DNA of 64,000 nt from Telopea speciosissima (GCF_018873765.1 NC_057922.1:12847563-12911562); one strand, 5' to 3'; shown: positions 18,606 through 32,009, counted from the stretch's first letter. Notes: generated by a model not told the origin, from the letters alone. A program made the numbers and translations.

Positions 18606-20589
18606 CTTCAACTCATATCTAACTACTCTTGTACTCTGTTTGGTATGAAAATTGACCTATGAGATGGAATGTGGTCCTCTATCATATGAATCCATCCTTG
18701 TTGTGCATATCTATTACCTCATAATAGTTAGAGAAACATTGAATCTTAAAATGCCTGAACCAAGCTTGGACTCAATTTCTGACTAGGTTGGCACTACATT
18801 CTTTAATTTGGATGAAACCATACAATTTAATGCGTTGGGTCAAAAATAATCAACTCCAAATGATCTTTTTCATGAATAATTAACTTCACCTTTAGTCCCC
18901 ACATGTGAAACCATTTCATTTCAGGAAAAACTCATTTTAATGCCCCAAAACTTAATAAACTTACCAAATCAGTTACTTAAATAGTGCACATGGAATGTTA
19001 ATGTAACAATTCTAACCATTGGATAAATAGTATATAATCTACACTAGCAATGAATCAAATTTCATATCTTAATTCAATCAATAACCTTATTAGGTATTGG
19101 ATTTTTAATTGGCCCACCTGGAAAGGGGTCTCTTGTGAACCTGTCTAATTTATGTCATGTGGAAGGGTGATGTGGTAATTCTAATTGCTCGATGTATAGA
19201 GAAAGATCTAGAATGGATATCTGTTAAATTTCATACTTAAATTCAATCAGATTTCCTCTCATGTATATTCATACATCCTATCTGTGGTCTTGAATTTTTA
19301 TATCTTTTAGGAAATTTCAATAGATAACTGGGGTGTCTGATCGTAAATTTGACAACAAATGACCTACTTTCTAGATGTTGTTGGCAAATCCAATCATTGG
19401 ATAGATACGTCAAGGTCTCGATTGACCACGTGTCAAATTTCAATATTAAAATCAATTATTTATCCTCTCATATAATGACATCCCTCAAGCACGACAATGC
19501 ACCCCCTTTTAGTCATGTGTACCATCATCGTAATCTTGTATGTTTTCAATGGTGTATTTTGCCATCTGGTCAACTCGTATTGAGTTGAAACTTGATCTGT
19601 TGTAAAACATACGAAGATCAACTTGTCACACAAAATAAATAAATAAAAATGTTACTTTGTATTTTATATTCGTATTGATTTTTGATGATATTTTGGTAAT
19701 TTTACTAAAACTTTGAATCAGAGTTTAAGCAACTTTCTTTACTTACTTTGGATTAAAATTTAACCGTTGAGATGTACGTGGGATCCTCTATCACATGGAT
19801 CCATTTTCAAAAAGATTGAAAATTAAAAAAATATATATTAAGCATATCAAAGTGGTCCAAATCTTATGGACAAGAAGGGCTTAGGTGCCATGTCATTTGA
19901 ATTCTAATAGAATTCAGTCACGTGGCAATATAAGATTAAGAATAAAAAATTATGAAAAATATTTTATATGATTTAGATAAAAGCCACCTAATTAACTAAC
20001 GAACTACCATCACACCACAATAATATTCAATATTGAAGCATCACCTCACACATCAAAATTGTGAAAGAATTTAATGAAACAAATTCATTTAATGAGGTAA
20101 TACAAACCAAAGCATATAGTCAAAATGAATTTATTAAAGAAACAAATTAAGAGATAAGGAATCTTATCATTCTTCTAGACATCTCGAATGTCCAAAGTTC
20201 TTCTCCACTAAGGAAGCCAAAGTAGATCTACCAAACAAAAAAAAAAAAAAGCCAAAGTAGAGAAATATATCACATCAAAAAAGAAACAAAAACCAAAAAA
20301 AAAGTAGAATAATTTACTGTAAGTAAACATATAAGTCAAATCACACCTACTTAGAAGTTTTGTTTAGGTGTTTAAACTTTAAAGTCCTCACTATTTAGGT
20401 CTTTAAAGTTTTAAAGACCTATCTAATAGGAATATTCTGATTTTTTTTTGTTGGAATATGACGAAATGGCACTAGGGGAATTCTAGATCCAAATCCAACT
20501 AACAAATGCAAATTCAACTTCTTCTTGAATTTCAAATAATATGGAAGTAATACTAGAAATACAAACTAATAAACAAAAGGAAAAAAGAA
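18606..20589. other. AT-rich intergenic DNA, no gene seen
   Basis: Only short chance frames on both strands. A-rich tracts lie around 20236-20310. Phrases resembling decayed MITE ends recur but no boundaries were defined. Confidence 0.5.
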
Positions 20590-20790
20590 ATTTGCTTGAT
20601 CGTGGCCTCTACGCCTAGACACATGGGTGGTGAAATGACCATCCCACCCCCCATATTGGATGTTTGGACGTGTTCTTCCATTTGTCTTTAAGTTATTGTA
20701 AGGGTCACGAGACCAGGTAGCATTCTTCTTCCTGAACAAAAATAAATCAAAGAACAAGGTTCTTACACGATCGATGTAGGAATTTTGGCT
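20590..20790. repeat. Shared-core element copy
   Basis: GCCTAGACACATGGGTGG leads into TGAAATGACCATCCCACC (20631-20648). The far end reads inversely as GAATGCTACCTGG, matching the termini of related copies. Confidence 0.55.
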
Positions 20791-22239
20791 ACATGCCCAT
20801 TTGTAATTGTCATGCCTTAACAACATGTTACCAAAGTGATGAACTATGAAGTTATAATCTTACTTTTTTTTACCCTTATCTTATTCTTAAAATTAAGTTA
20901 TTTATTGTTTGAGTAAAAAAGAGTTTTTAAAAAGTTAAAAATCATTTAATGCATTTTTATGTGAAATGACAGGATTTATTATCAATGAAAAATTAGTGTG
21001 TTAAAAGGCAAAAAAATAAGATTACAACTTCATTGTAACCAAACTTGGTTACAACAATATTTTTCACATATATTAAAGACCCTATCAAGCTACGTACTTG
21101 TAGGCTGTGCCTATAAATAGGACTGCACAAAATGATCACACTAACCCTTTTGAAATATGAAAAAAAAACCCACCCCCATTAATACTCCTGTGCGCTCTTA
21201 CTGATCCACGCTTATGTAGGGCCACGTAGCCTAACAACAATCTTCTACCCATATATAAGGAAAATGTTTTCTATTCAAGAATGTGGCCTACACCAACGGT
21301 CCTGCTATCTCTCTCTCCTCTCTCAATTGACACGTAACTTATCCAAACCATAACCTTTCTATCCAACAGACAAAATAGGCACATTATCTATCACCATGGT
21401 ATAATTTTTGAAGGTTGAAACTTTTCTTTCCAGGACCACTACTTTTGCTTTTTAGTGATTTGAATGAAAGAAGTGAAATTTGTGGCATGAAAGCATAAGG
21501 AAAATGGAATGTTAAGTGGAATTCTTTTCATTTGGCTTAGTTTTATAATATTTACTTTCAGCTTTTAGTTTAGATATTTATATGATCTTTAATTAATTGA
21601 AGAAAAAATTGAGCATTAAAAAAATAGATGATGCCAACAAAGACTAAAAAAAGGCTTTCTATCAAAGGATGTCTAGTCTAGAAGGGCCCACATAGATTTC
21701 TTCTTTGGAATAGTTTATCTAATTATTTCGACCATGTAGAGAGAGGTGCCCAATGATTTGCACCGTATATCAAATAAAATCCTGCCTTTTTCATTTATTT
21801 TGGGTAAGAAATAAAAACCTACTTTTAATCACAAATGGATAAAAAATTTAATTAATATTCTCTTTGTCTTAGAAACCAAGTCACTTTTTTGCTACCCACA
21901 CAATTAATATTTTTCCTTTAATAAAAGTTTCATTGGTATTGGTGTAATTTATTGTCACTAAAATGGTGAATTAAAAAATTGTAACTTTCTTTTGATTGTT
22001 CTTCGTCTTATTCTTATAAATTATTTAATGCTTAGATAAAAAAGATTTTGAAAATCTCAAAAGGATGAAAAAGTAAGATTGGAGCTATTTAGTTCACCAC
22101 TTTGATTATAATAAGGGCGTTGAGAACATTGCATGAGATGGGGTGCAGGGGAAGGGAGTTGCAGTGGGGTGATAAGAAGAAGACTCATCGGATTTTCCAT
22201 TATTTAAAATTCTTATACTAATTTTTAAGAAAAATTTGT
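20791..22239. other. AT-rich intergenic DNA, no gene seen
   Basis: No supported reading frame; no repeats with clear boundaries were recognised. Confidence 0.5.
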
Positions 22240-22315
22240 TCAAGACGGACTGAACATATCAAATCAATATCGACCAAGATCAATCCCATATATGATACCG
22301 ATTCCTAAAACTATG
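22240..22315. mobile_element. Truncated hAT-type MITE, GGTATCGG family
   Basis: The right end GATACCGATTCCTAAAACTATG reads inversely as a CATAGTTTTAG...ATCGGTATC terminus, like the copies at 11029, 32788 and 33744. The left arm is missing. Confidence 0.5.
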
Positions 22316-23097
22316 CTCCGCCGGTGCAGGAAAATTTTTGCCCATTTAAGGAAACCGGTTAAATGAAGTAACGGTATGCTCGATGGGGAATATCTTCGTC
22401 ATCCATGACATGGTAACTATTAGATTGGGGAATCCCAACGGACGCCACGTAAGATTGGCATCCGTTACCGTTAGTGTCCACGTCAACCACCACCATCACC
22501 AACAAGTCCCAAGTCCGAACACTGTTTACGTGATCTTTGGTGGTTGTTGGGGAGAAGGCGAGCGGGGTGGTGAAGATCTTCTCCTTCTACTACTTCTAGA
22601 CAAGATTCCCCCTTTTCTCTTTTTTTTTTGAATTTTTCTGGGCAGTTGGGATTGAGAAGAAGACTTATCTGATCGATCCACCACCACCATGGAAGTTGGC
22701 GAATCTCCACGACATCCGTCGCGCGTGTCACGCACGCACTAGATCAAAAGAATGAATAAGTGTCGGTGGCCACGAGATTCTCACTATCTGTTGATTCGTA
22801 TCACGAGAAATTGAAAATTTCAAAACTTTTGTTATCTCATTCTTTATTGCCACTAATAAGATATTCGTGGGAAAAGAGAACCCTTCTCTACGTGAAATTA
22901 CCATCGCATCTTCTTCTAGGATTTCCATTTTTCCATGGGTATAATTGTCATTTTACATGATCCTGTGTCTAGTGCAAAAATCTAATATCGTCTAACCTAA
23001 AAAAAAATCCCCATCACCATACATAGAGGAGGCGAAATGAAGATCCCATCCCTATTGATTCCCTATTTGTGCTATGATTGGCTCTCCACGGATGTAA
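22316..23097. other. Intergenic, no convincing gene
   Basis: A His-rich and Gly-rich frame (22383-22631) and two overlapping minus frames share the same CCACCACCATCACC stretch and look like composition artefacts. No domain is recognisable. Confidence 0.4.
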
Positions 23098-23207
23098 GCC
23101 ACACTGCCAATCCTAACCCAAAAGGAAATAAAACCAAAACAAGTCTATGCACGGCTGAAGGCCACACTACCAATCCTAACCCAAAAAGAAATAAAACCAA
23201 AACAAGT
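23098..23207. repeat. 47-bp direct repeat, period 63
   Basis: GCCACACTGCCAATCCTAAC... at 23098-23144 recurs at 23161-23207 with two differences. A second small duplication (TTGATTAGTGAGATTTGATT) lies nearby at about 23301-23344. Confidence 0.8.
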
Positions 23208-23832
23208 GGCCTCAGGAAATAATAGACTATAAACGGATGATTTACTCATGTGATCTTGGTACTTGTCAACTAGATCATCTTCATATTTGTACTTATGAAT
23301 TGATTAGTGAGATTTGATTCTTTGATTAGTGAGATTTGATTCTTAGTGTAAGAACTAGGAGGACTACAAAATTAGCAACGTAATTAATCCCCTTCTATCT
23401 ACTAGTCTATTTTGACATCTGACTTCTCCTACTCTATTTTGACATGGACAAACCATTTAAAAGGTCTAATCTCTTACCCCTTTACAATGGGACAAATTTG
23501 AAAAAGCAAATTCCATATTTCCACAATTCAATTTTGGCGGTGAGTGTCTTTGTGAGCAAAAAGACTGTTAAGTTCTTAGTGAAAACGAAATATGCATCCA
23601 AACCAATGCTTCTATACACGTTTTCGTTGTCAGATTGTGTGACCCCTGTATAAGCACAAGGGTCAATGAAAGCTTTTGCAAGAGCATCCAATAAGGGTGG
23701 AATTTTGCATTTCACGAAGATGAAGCAATCATTTTACCTTTCCAGTGTCTGGCACATACGCCACACAATCTATCTTCTTTTAAAAGGAAACATCCTCCAC
23801 ATTTAATAAATTAAATAAAAAAAGGGAAGAAG

Positions 23833-23947
23833 TTCTCTGTGCAGCAGCGCAGACTGCACCCAGACACATGGGCTGCCCATTAGAAGGTGGGTTGGTCATT
23901 TCACCCACTCCATGTGTCAAGACACAGCCTGCGCTACTGCACAGAGC
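23833..23947. repeat. Hairpin element A, shared core
   Basis: The left arm (CTCTGTGCAGCAGCGCAG ... GACACATG) pairs with the right arm (CATGTGTC ... TGCGCTACTGCACAGAG), 29 of 36 positions matching. The core appears inversely as GGTTGGTCATTTCACCC at 23890-23906. The arm sequence is close to that of the copy at 36081. Confidence 0.75.
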
Positions 23948-24102
23948 CATAAAAAAAATCGCTATGTTAATATTATGTAGACGAGAAATGACAAACAAAT
24001 CCTTAATAATTATTCATTTATTTGTTTAATAAGCTAACACGTGTCAAATGTGAAAAAAGTTCTTATTCCTTTTCTGTGAATAAGAACTCCGAGTCCTTTA
24101 CC

Positions 24103-24126
24103 AAAAAAAAAAAAAAAAAAAAAAAA
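24103..24126. repeat. Poly(A) run
   Basis: An uninterrupted A-tract of about 24 bases with no element boundary recognised around it. Confidence 0.6.
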
Positions 24127-24444
24127 GAGAGTTCTGAGTCACCTTCTCTCTTTCTTGATCGCTGGGCGACGAAGGGTAGGTGGGGAATAAACCCAAAAAA
24201 ATAAAAAAACGATTACCGTTTTATGGATGTCTGCACGTGTCGACATGTAAAGATTTTAGAAAATTCTTAAATTAGATGATATGATTTGTAGGGTCGGTGG
24301 CTACCAAATATATGAGAGATGACTTCTCATAGTGAATCTTGTTTGTATAGTAAAGCGTAGACAATTATAAAAAAAGGATTTTCTTATGACAAAAAAAAAA
24401 AAAAAACTTTTATTTGGGAGGCATTGAGAACATCAGATTTTTTT

Positions 24445-24597
24445 TTATCTCCTCCAGTCCGGCCTAGTTCTTCAGTTGCTCTAACAAGGGGGGTTGAAAT
24501 GATCATCGTACCCCTGTCCGAACACTTTGCCCAAGTGAGATCTACCACCCGCCTATTAGAGAAACTAAGGAACGAGCAGGGAACTGGAGGAGATAAT
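24445..24597. repeat. Hairpin element H, shared core
   Basis: The left arm begins TTATCTCCTCCAGT and the right arm ends ACTGGAGGAGATAA, exact inverses at the termini. The core is TTGAAATGATCATCGTACCC (24494-24513), followed by CTGTCCGAACAC, which is shared with the copies at 34006 and 43261. Confidence 0.75.
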
Positions 24598-25194
24598 TTT
24601 CCTAGAATATCCCACCCTCATAAAAGGTGCAGATTCTGTCCCTATTGATGCTTCTGCACGTGTGTTTCCATTGACGCACACGTTGACATAGGAATCACGA
24701 TCTCAGACAGTAATCTTACTTCTTTTGTCCTTTTAATATAATACACATTTTTTTTCTTCTAATGAGTGTAATAGTATATTGTTTCACATGTGTAATTGAA
24801 AAAATATGTATAAACCAAATTGGAAGCAAATTGATTATTTGAATGGCATGGACAGCTTGTGAGTTACTATGTATAACCTTGGTGTAAAATGTCTAAATGC
24901 ATAAATTACCAAAAAAAAAATGTCTAAATGCATAGATGCGACAGAATCAATCAAAATGTTCTTTGATGGATACAAATCATAGAATGTAGACAAAGCTTGA
25001 TATTTCTTAGTCTCTAACACCCCACCCCATCTATTTCAATCTCAACCTGATGCTTTTAAAGTAGACCAAGAGTTGCATCACCAGCAAAATGGCTGGTGGT
25101 TTGAACGGTCTAAGGTTGATGGTTCAAATGGTCAGACCATGGTTGATCTTTCAGTCCAATAGTCTTTTAACATTGATCAAAACCTAAGATAAAA

Positions 25195-25375
25195 CAGAGG
25201 GGAAGAGTTTTTAGTCTGTGAGAGTACCCCTTGTGTCAGCATGGGGACAACGGGAGCGTGCATAAAAGCATCAATTGGGGATTTTTGCTTTTCATGGGGG
25301 TGAGGTGATCATTTTATCCCATTCTGAGTCTGGGCACACAAGCCACGTTTCCAGACATAATCATTTTTTCCTATA
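25195..25375. repeat. Shared-core element copy (degenerate)
   Basis: Contains GTGAGGTGATCATTTTATCC (25300-25319) and a TCTGGGCACACAAGCC block. The neighbouring 23719-23738 stretch (GATGAAGCAATCATTTTACC) is a still weaker relative. Arms are not clear. Confidence 0.4.
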
Positions 25376-26829
25376 CTAAATGATATATCAACAGTGGGGG
25401 GGGGGGTGGTTATTTATTTTTCTCTATTTCAAATAGTTGTTCAATAGTTAGTTGTTACTTATTAGTAGAAAATGATGGGTTTCAAAAACAAAGTTTAAAT
25501 ACAAGCTACCTTAGCTTAGGCTTTAACAAGTAACCAAATTGCTATCTATAAATAGCCAAGCAAAAAATAAATATATTAATACTAAATAAAACCACTTTTA
25601 TAAATAATTTCTTTAGAATTAGGCCAAATTAGTTCAAGTTAGGAGGTTGATTATTGTCATAACCACAGTATAAGATGATGATCAAAGCACCAAATAAACA
25701 CACTATGGTTTTGCTCAATGCTTTTTAAGCCGGACCAAACATCACACCAATCAAGATCAACAGTTGATGATCCAAACCATCAAAAATTGGTTGGCCCACC
25801 TAGTAGTTTCCACACACCCCCTCCCCCTCAAAAAAAAAACGTTGGAAGTTGACGGGCAAAGTTAATGAGGGATCATTTTCAAAAGTAACCTACCTACATG
25901 TTAAGTTTCAACTCAAATAAAATTGTTTAGTGACAAAGTCATGCTTTGAAAATTTTTTAGTGCTAGACCCCATATCGGGAGCCAGATAGGGTCCCACAAG
26001 GGGCTAACAAGGTGTCCATTAGGCCACACTTATTACAATACTATACTACAACTACTACTACTATTTGAAGAAGGGTAGAGGGTAGGAAAATCAAATTCTC
26101 GACCTTCCTTAGACCCAACCATACACCCGCCTACCTCAGAGGCTCTGAGCTAGAAGCTCACCCTCCCTCCCTCACCCCCCCCAAAAAAAAAAAAACAAAT
26201 CGATTCTTTGAAAATTTAGAGATTACAAAAAGATGCATGGACATCTAGGAACGCTGAAGATACAAATGATGCATAGTAATATAAGTGAATATTTCATATT
26301 AAATTTGAATATAAAATTTGACATGTTTCTAATCCAAAAAATTCGCAACTTATCAATGGCTAGTCACTTGGTAAAAACCAACCATCAATTCGGCTAAAAA
26401 TTATTGGTAGATCAATTTACTTGGTTGTAAACATTTCTATAACACATCTACTAACACAAGTACAATTTGAAAAAACAGATCTCTCCCTACACCATCAAGT
26501 ATGTGTCAATGCATGAGCACGCCAGAGTGCCTATTTATGGGTAGAGACTTCATCTCAAGATGCCCTTTGAGAGAAAATAGAAACATCACCAAATAGAGAT
26601 CTTTTCCCCAGTATAATTTTTAGCGACATTTATGGTTGATTTTTACCAAGTGATTTTGGCCATTGGACTTGCGAGTCTTTTGAAAGAAAAAAGTTGTCCT
26701 CGGCCGCCGACCCCGAGGATTTTCCGACTAATTTTAACGGAAAATTTCGTATTCAAAACTTCGAAAAGTTCGAAGCGCCTCAAAGATAGATAGATAGTCC
26801 CTCTCGTCTCTCTTTCCCACCTTCGTTAG
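25376..26829. other. Intergenic DNA upstream of the small-protein gene, no gene seen
   Basis: AT-rich sequence with C- and A-runs near 25820 and 26175. The 25960-26165 stretch has the look of an old transposon end but no boundaries were defined. Confidence 0.45.
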
Positions 26830-27510
26830 AAGCGGACACGTGTTCAATCCAAGTCAAAACGTCATCAGAAATCTATCCAATAATATCAGAGCACGTGTCC
26901 TCATTAAAGTAAAGCAAAACGACGTCGTTATCATCGAAACAGAGAGAGAATAGTGATCATAACTCATAAGTGAATTGATACTCTCTACCTACTTTTTTTT
27001 AACTCCCTCCCTTCGGCCCTTCCGTGGTGGGGTGGTTCGAGAAGGAAAAGAAAAGAAATAGCCTCGTGATCGACACGTGGCGATCAATAAAAAACCTCCA
27101 TCAACAAAAGGCAGTCGAAGCCGGTGGAGAGAACAGCAAAATTGAAAAGCCTGTGGTGAGTGGTGAGAGAGCAGAGCCAGAGCAGAGAGAGAGTGAGAGA
27201 GAAGGAAACGAGGTCGAAGCTCCGAAGACAAAGAAGCCGTCTGGCACGAACAAAGAAACGTGTTCAAAGCTTATAACGCTTTTCTTCTTTTTTTTGATAA
27301 AATAACCCTTTTTCTTCTCTTTCTCTCTCTTCAGTTTATTTCTATTTGAAATCGACTTTTCATCGTTTCGATCTGTCCATCTCGTTTCCATCGGTTTTTT
27401 GAATTTCGAGAGAGAGAGAAGGAAAGAGTTAAAGCTAAGTGCTGGCCGGGTTTCGTTTGTTGGCGAATCGGTTAGGACTGACTCGGAAGACAAAGGTTAG
27501 ACTCCGGTTG
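26830..27510 (+). promoter_or_regulatory. Promoter and leader of the small-protein gene, three CACGTG boxes
   Basis: CACGTG palindromes lie at 26837-26842, 26892-26897 and 27074-27079 (the last as GACACGTGGC), with GACGTC at 26921-26926. These are G-box/ABRE-type sites bound by plant bZIP and bHLH factors, so light or abscisic-acid response is possible (inference). The stretch from about 27120 to 27430 is rich in GAGA and CT repeats, as in many plant leaders. A 93-codon frame (27024-27305) inside it looks fortuitous, and an in-frame upstream ATG exists at 27439. Confidence 0.55.
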
Positions 27511-30404
27511 ATGGATTGGTGGCATAAGATGATTTTTCCTATGAGGAGAGTTTGGGTTGCTGCTGTTGCTCGTGTTAGGTCTCGCAAGAACGGTGAGTTA
27601 CCCTTCTTTTCTCACTCTCTACTCACCTTTTCTTCTTCTTCTTCTTTGGATGAATCTGTGAACAACTAAAGATATGGAAGTTTGCATTTTGATCACTTCA
27701 ACTTTTGATTAGAACAGAATACTGTGTTCTCTGCCATTCGAAGTGTTAAACTTGTGATATGAAGAAAACCAAAAAAAAACAAAAAAAAAACGAAGATGAA
27801 AAAGATGGAAGAGTGATGGATCAAGCATTTTGATTCTCACTCATCACAGGACTTAGATCTCTTCCGTTTTGGATCCGATTCACTGGTGCATGTTAGCGAG
27901 GATCACTTTCATGATTTCATTTATTTTTTTTTTGTCAGGCAAAAGCTTTATGGATGATTTCATCCATAGAGTTCACATGGAGACTCACCAAATTTTGCCA
28001 TGTGGATTTGTGATGTGATAATTGTAGTTAATGTTCTGGATTCAATCAAATGCATCTTTCAGTTGTTTCTAAATTTTTGAAAAACTTTATTTGATCACTT
28101 GATCATCTCTAATTAAACTGAAACTTAACACGTGAACCATGGAACTTTGGATTTGCCTTTCTTCGAAAGCTCCCCCCATTAAACCCTCCCTGCTACCTTT
28201 TTCAAGCAAAAAACTTGTTTCAAAAAAAAAATTTTAATTTTTTTGATTCCCATTAACCTTCGCCATGTGAACAGATTACAGAACCTCTTCTTCTTCTTCT
28301 TCATCCTCTCTGCACTTCTGCAAATACTGAATTAATTAACTTTTGGTTAGAAAAAAAAAACAAAATAAAAAAGAAGTTTTCCACCGTTGGAGGAAGGAAT
28401 ACTACTGTTGGGATGGCAGGAATGCCATTATTATGATCTATCTGCTTCTGTGTACGAATGTCAGCGCCAGAATCCGTAAACGAAGAGATTTTCAGTTTCT
28501 TGTTTCGAATTTTCTTTAAGGTAAAATTTATTTATTTATTTATTTGTATAAAGTGATTATTCCAATCGGACGATTTGGCCGATCGGTCATGTAATGGACA
28601 ACAGTCAGTGGGAATAGTCCACGCGTCGGGAGATCAGCCGTCAGATCTTTATTTATTTATTTTTTTGGATTTGTTCTGAACGGTAGGGAATATATCCGAT
28701 ATTCCAAAATGTGTTGTTTCGGTTCTCTCTGAACGATTCGATATCCATTTTTATGTTTCGCTGTCGGCACGGGTTTTGTCTTTTTTCTGTTGGTTGGGGA
28801 TCTGATGGCTGAGATCTCAAGTCAGAGGTTCGTCTCCGAATGTGCTGGTTTCTGATGTGGAATCGTAATGATGCTGATGGTCCCCGCTCCCCAAAGCTTT
28901 GGCACCACTTGTATGACTTTGCATCCAGTGTGGGACCGTAATAATGGTGTACCATAGGAGATTAGTATTATCTATAAAAGCCGAAAGAACAATGGGTCTT
29001 AAAGAAGAGAGAGAGAGAGAGGTCAATCAAATGGTCCAGAATTCTCCACTTGGAATTTCCTCAGAATACCAAGAAATGAACTTAAGGGCATTTTGGTAAT
29101 TTTGAAGAAAAAGGATAGCATGGCATGCTTGTTGAGTTAAAATATTCTTTTGAAATATAAATATATTTGGGTGTTTGCATCCGGGTTGCATTTGGTGGTT
29201 CATGATATCTATAGTTGAACCTATTTTGTAAAATTAGTCAAATTAGATGTGATATCAGATGGTGATGGACAACTGGTCTGCTTGCGTAGTTAATAAATTG
29301 AAATTGTGAACCTCACATGTTATCTTTATTTGGGTAAACAGATTTAATGCCATTTTCTGATGTAAAATGACATGTGAATGCTATGATCAGATTTTATTTA
29401 TTTATTTATTTTTTCATAAAGAATTTTATTTTTTATTAATATTGATTAGGTGATTCTGTGATTGTAAAGGATATTAAAGAGAAGGGAAGTGGAAAATTTT
29501 AAAACTGAAAAGGAAACTTTGATAATTATTATCTAACATGATTGTATAAACTACTTGAATTTCTTATTAATTTAGTAATAATACTTTTTACGATGTTATT
29601 TTTATTAGATGCGAAGTAAAGTGAATTGTTTGTTTTTTTTGGTAAAAAAGTAAAGTGAATTGTTACAATCAATATAGAATGTTTTGGAATTAGTTTATAA
29701 TTGTGTGGGGTTAATGATTACCAATTTTTTTTTTTAAAGTTAGAAAATTCCACTTTCCTTCCCTTTAATTTCCCTTTGCGAGCTAATGGAGCCTTATTTT
29801 ATAACCATAAAGTACTCATTTAGCTATTTATACAAATAGCTATTTATCATTGTTGAGCCATTTTGTGTTCTTTTGAAATCATCCATTATTAGAGATTATA
29901 AATTTGTCAAATTTAATTATAGGACTGGATTTACTGTAATTACATATGGGCAATGGCATCCAGATGGACTGAAATAACTAGTTTGAGATTTGAAATAATT
30001 TGCAAACTGATAGCAGTATAAAAGAGTAGAACTGATTTGAATTTTAAGTGGTTACCAAACATTCCTAGAGATGATATTGAACTTAATTATGGTTAATACC
30101 TCAATCTCTGTTTTAAATTTGGTTTGCCTGTCTTATAGCTTAGGTTATATAATGTGATGAATGGTTTCCCCCAAACAGCTATATTTAGTGATACATTAAT
30201 CTTGTCTGTGCAGGGCGTGGACTTCTGAAACTTCGCAACGATGTACAAACTTGTGGATACCAAGATGTGCAGGTGATGTGGGAGATGTTGAGGAGAACAG
30301 AATCCGAGCTGACCACTCACACTACTACCAAACGCAAACAGCGACCCTTTTGGAGAGTCTTGGTTTGGTCCAACAACAGAAGCCCACCATCTTCACCGAA
30401 ATGA
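27511..30404 (+). CDS. Small basic plant protein of unknown function, two exons
   Basis: Exons 27511-27592 and 30214-30404 (TGA) join across a 2,621-base GT-AG intron and give 90 residues, beginning MDWWHKMIFPMRRVWVAAVA. Exon 2 reads GRGLLKLRNDVQTCGYQDVQ, then VMWEMLRRTESEL and KRKQRPFWRVLVWSN. I recall similar short plant proteins with the LLKLxxDV, CxYxDVxVMWEML and basic-aromatic tail blocks, but no defined function. No membrane segment is obvious; Arg/Lys-rich patches flank a central acidic-aromatic helix-like segment. The ATG at 27511 was chosen because the family-like part starts there; the in-frame ATG at 27439 would add 24 residues. The donor (CG|GTGAGT) and the acceptor (TGTGCAG) are both strong. 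The intron carries no other gene. Confidence 0.8.
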
Positions 30405-32009
30405 GTTCGAGGTCAAAAATACCTACACATCTTGCATACAAAACCTACAAAACATATATATCCCATTCCCATCTCATGTCATACACAAATAAGATCACTC
30501 CACCATTGTCTCTGAAATATATCTTTGTCCTTTGAAAATATCTCAATGTATGTACATAGATAGCTATATTTCTATCCGGGTTTACCGTTGTTAAGGTTTT
30601 TAGCTCTTCTTCTCCCCCACTTCACCTTTATAGAGTGATGTTTTGTTAGATAGACATACCAGAGATGTTCAGAAGAGTTTTTGAGGAGCCATTTTGTTGC
30701 AGTTGTGGGAATGTTCAAATTGTCTCTACACAGAAAAAATAAGGCCCTGTGTTTCAATTGTTTACTCTTGTTTCTACTCCTTGGACTTTAAAATGAAGTT
30801 GGATAGTCTCTTCCAGGTTTCTGATTTCTGCTTCAATTTTTTCCTTTTTGTCAGTTCTATTCCTCTTTCTAGTAAAGCTGCCCATGATTGACTTTGAGTT
30901 TGATCTGGACCTTGGTTTCTTAGGCATTCCATTTGAAACGTACAGGTACAGCTTTGTCTCTTCAGACCAGTTCAATTCGCTGTGGCACCTATTAAGTGTT
31001 GTTTGATTAAATTTCTGAATGAAGCTTATTATGATCATAATTATAAGAAAGCATCTGTTGTAGAATACCTACTAAAATAAAATTTGTTTCTATCCAATAT
31101 CTGTGAGTGAGTATCACAATTCCATTTATGTCTAAATTTTGGAGTAAACGGGTTTCTAAATTTGATATTTTATTAGTGGTACATTTCAAACCTTGGCTTG
31201 TCACATAGAGTTTTAATTTCATATTCCTGTGTGTGAATAGAAGTATGTTAATGAGTATTGCGTCTTCAAAATTGTAACCTTCACAACATTGTTGTAGATT
31301 ATTTAAAATGAGAAACAAAAACCCTAAAGTCACAAGAAACTAATTTCGTTGATTCCATTCAACAAAATTGATCTCATAAGAAGATCAATTACATGATTTG
31401 GCTATGAAGTTGCACTTTCAAAATTCAATTACATGATTTGGCCATAAAGTTGCACTTTCAAAATTAAAAGGGAGAGACAGATCTTACAATCAGGTTTGTG
31501 GATTGAACAATGGATGAAAGAAGAAATTTGTAAATAAATCATCTGAATTCGAATCCTTAAATAAGTTCAGGTCTAAATATGTGATGCCCTAATGGAATCT
31601 AAAACACACTACCCTGGCAGCATGCCAACCTCTGTCCCTCTCCCTTGATTTAAATACTTTTGGAGATTTTAGGTTTCAAATAAAAATGCATCAAATATTT
31701 GCCATGTGAGAGAAGGTTCCCAAATGTTTGTGGATGGTAGGATTCTGGATTCCCTACCTACATGTTTAGTCTGAAATTTGACACGTGGCTAATCCAAAAA
31801 GTGTAACTAATTCAACAGTCAGTTTGGCTAAAAATAGGTGGACTTTCCTGATAAGCATATCAAACATCAAAATAGGCCTTTAAAAAAAACTCTTTTCCAT
31901 ATATACATTGTTAAATAATTGGTTTTATTGTAAGGATTGATTTTTCTTATTGGCTAGTTAGGGAAATACCTTTTGCATATTATTAAAGGTGTGCGCCGTG
32001 AGAGAATTT
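30405..32009. other. 3' flank and intergenic DNA, no gene seen
   Basis: Likely 3' untranslated region for the first few hundred bases, then AT-rich DNA. Frames at 30754-31333 on the minus strand have no recognisable features. Confidence 0.45.
31385..31464. repeat. 40-bp tandem duplication
   Basis: TCAATTACATGATTTGGC begins two adjacent units of 40 bases with three differences between them. Confidence 0.85.

Noticed and set aside
22383..22735. Overlapping frames on both strands with His- and Arg-rich peptides
   Set aside because: They arise from a CCACCACCATCACC-type compositional stretch; no splice or start support.
27024..27305. 93-codon plus-strand frame upstream of the small-protein gene
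   Set aside because: It consists of low-complexity GAGA-rich leader sequence and ends in a T-run.
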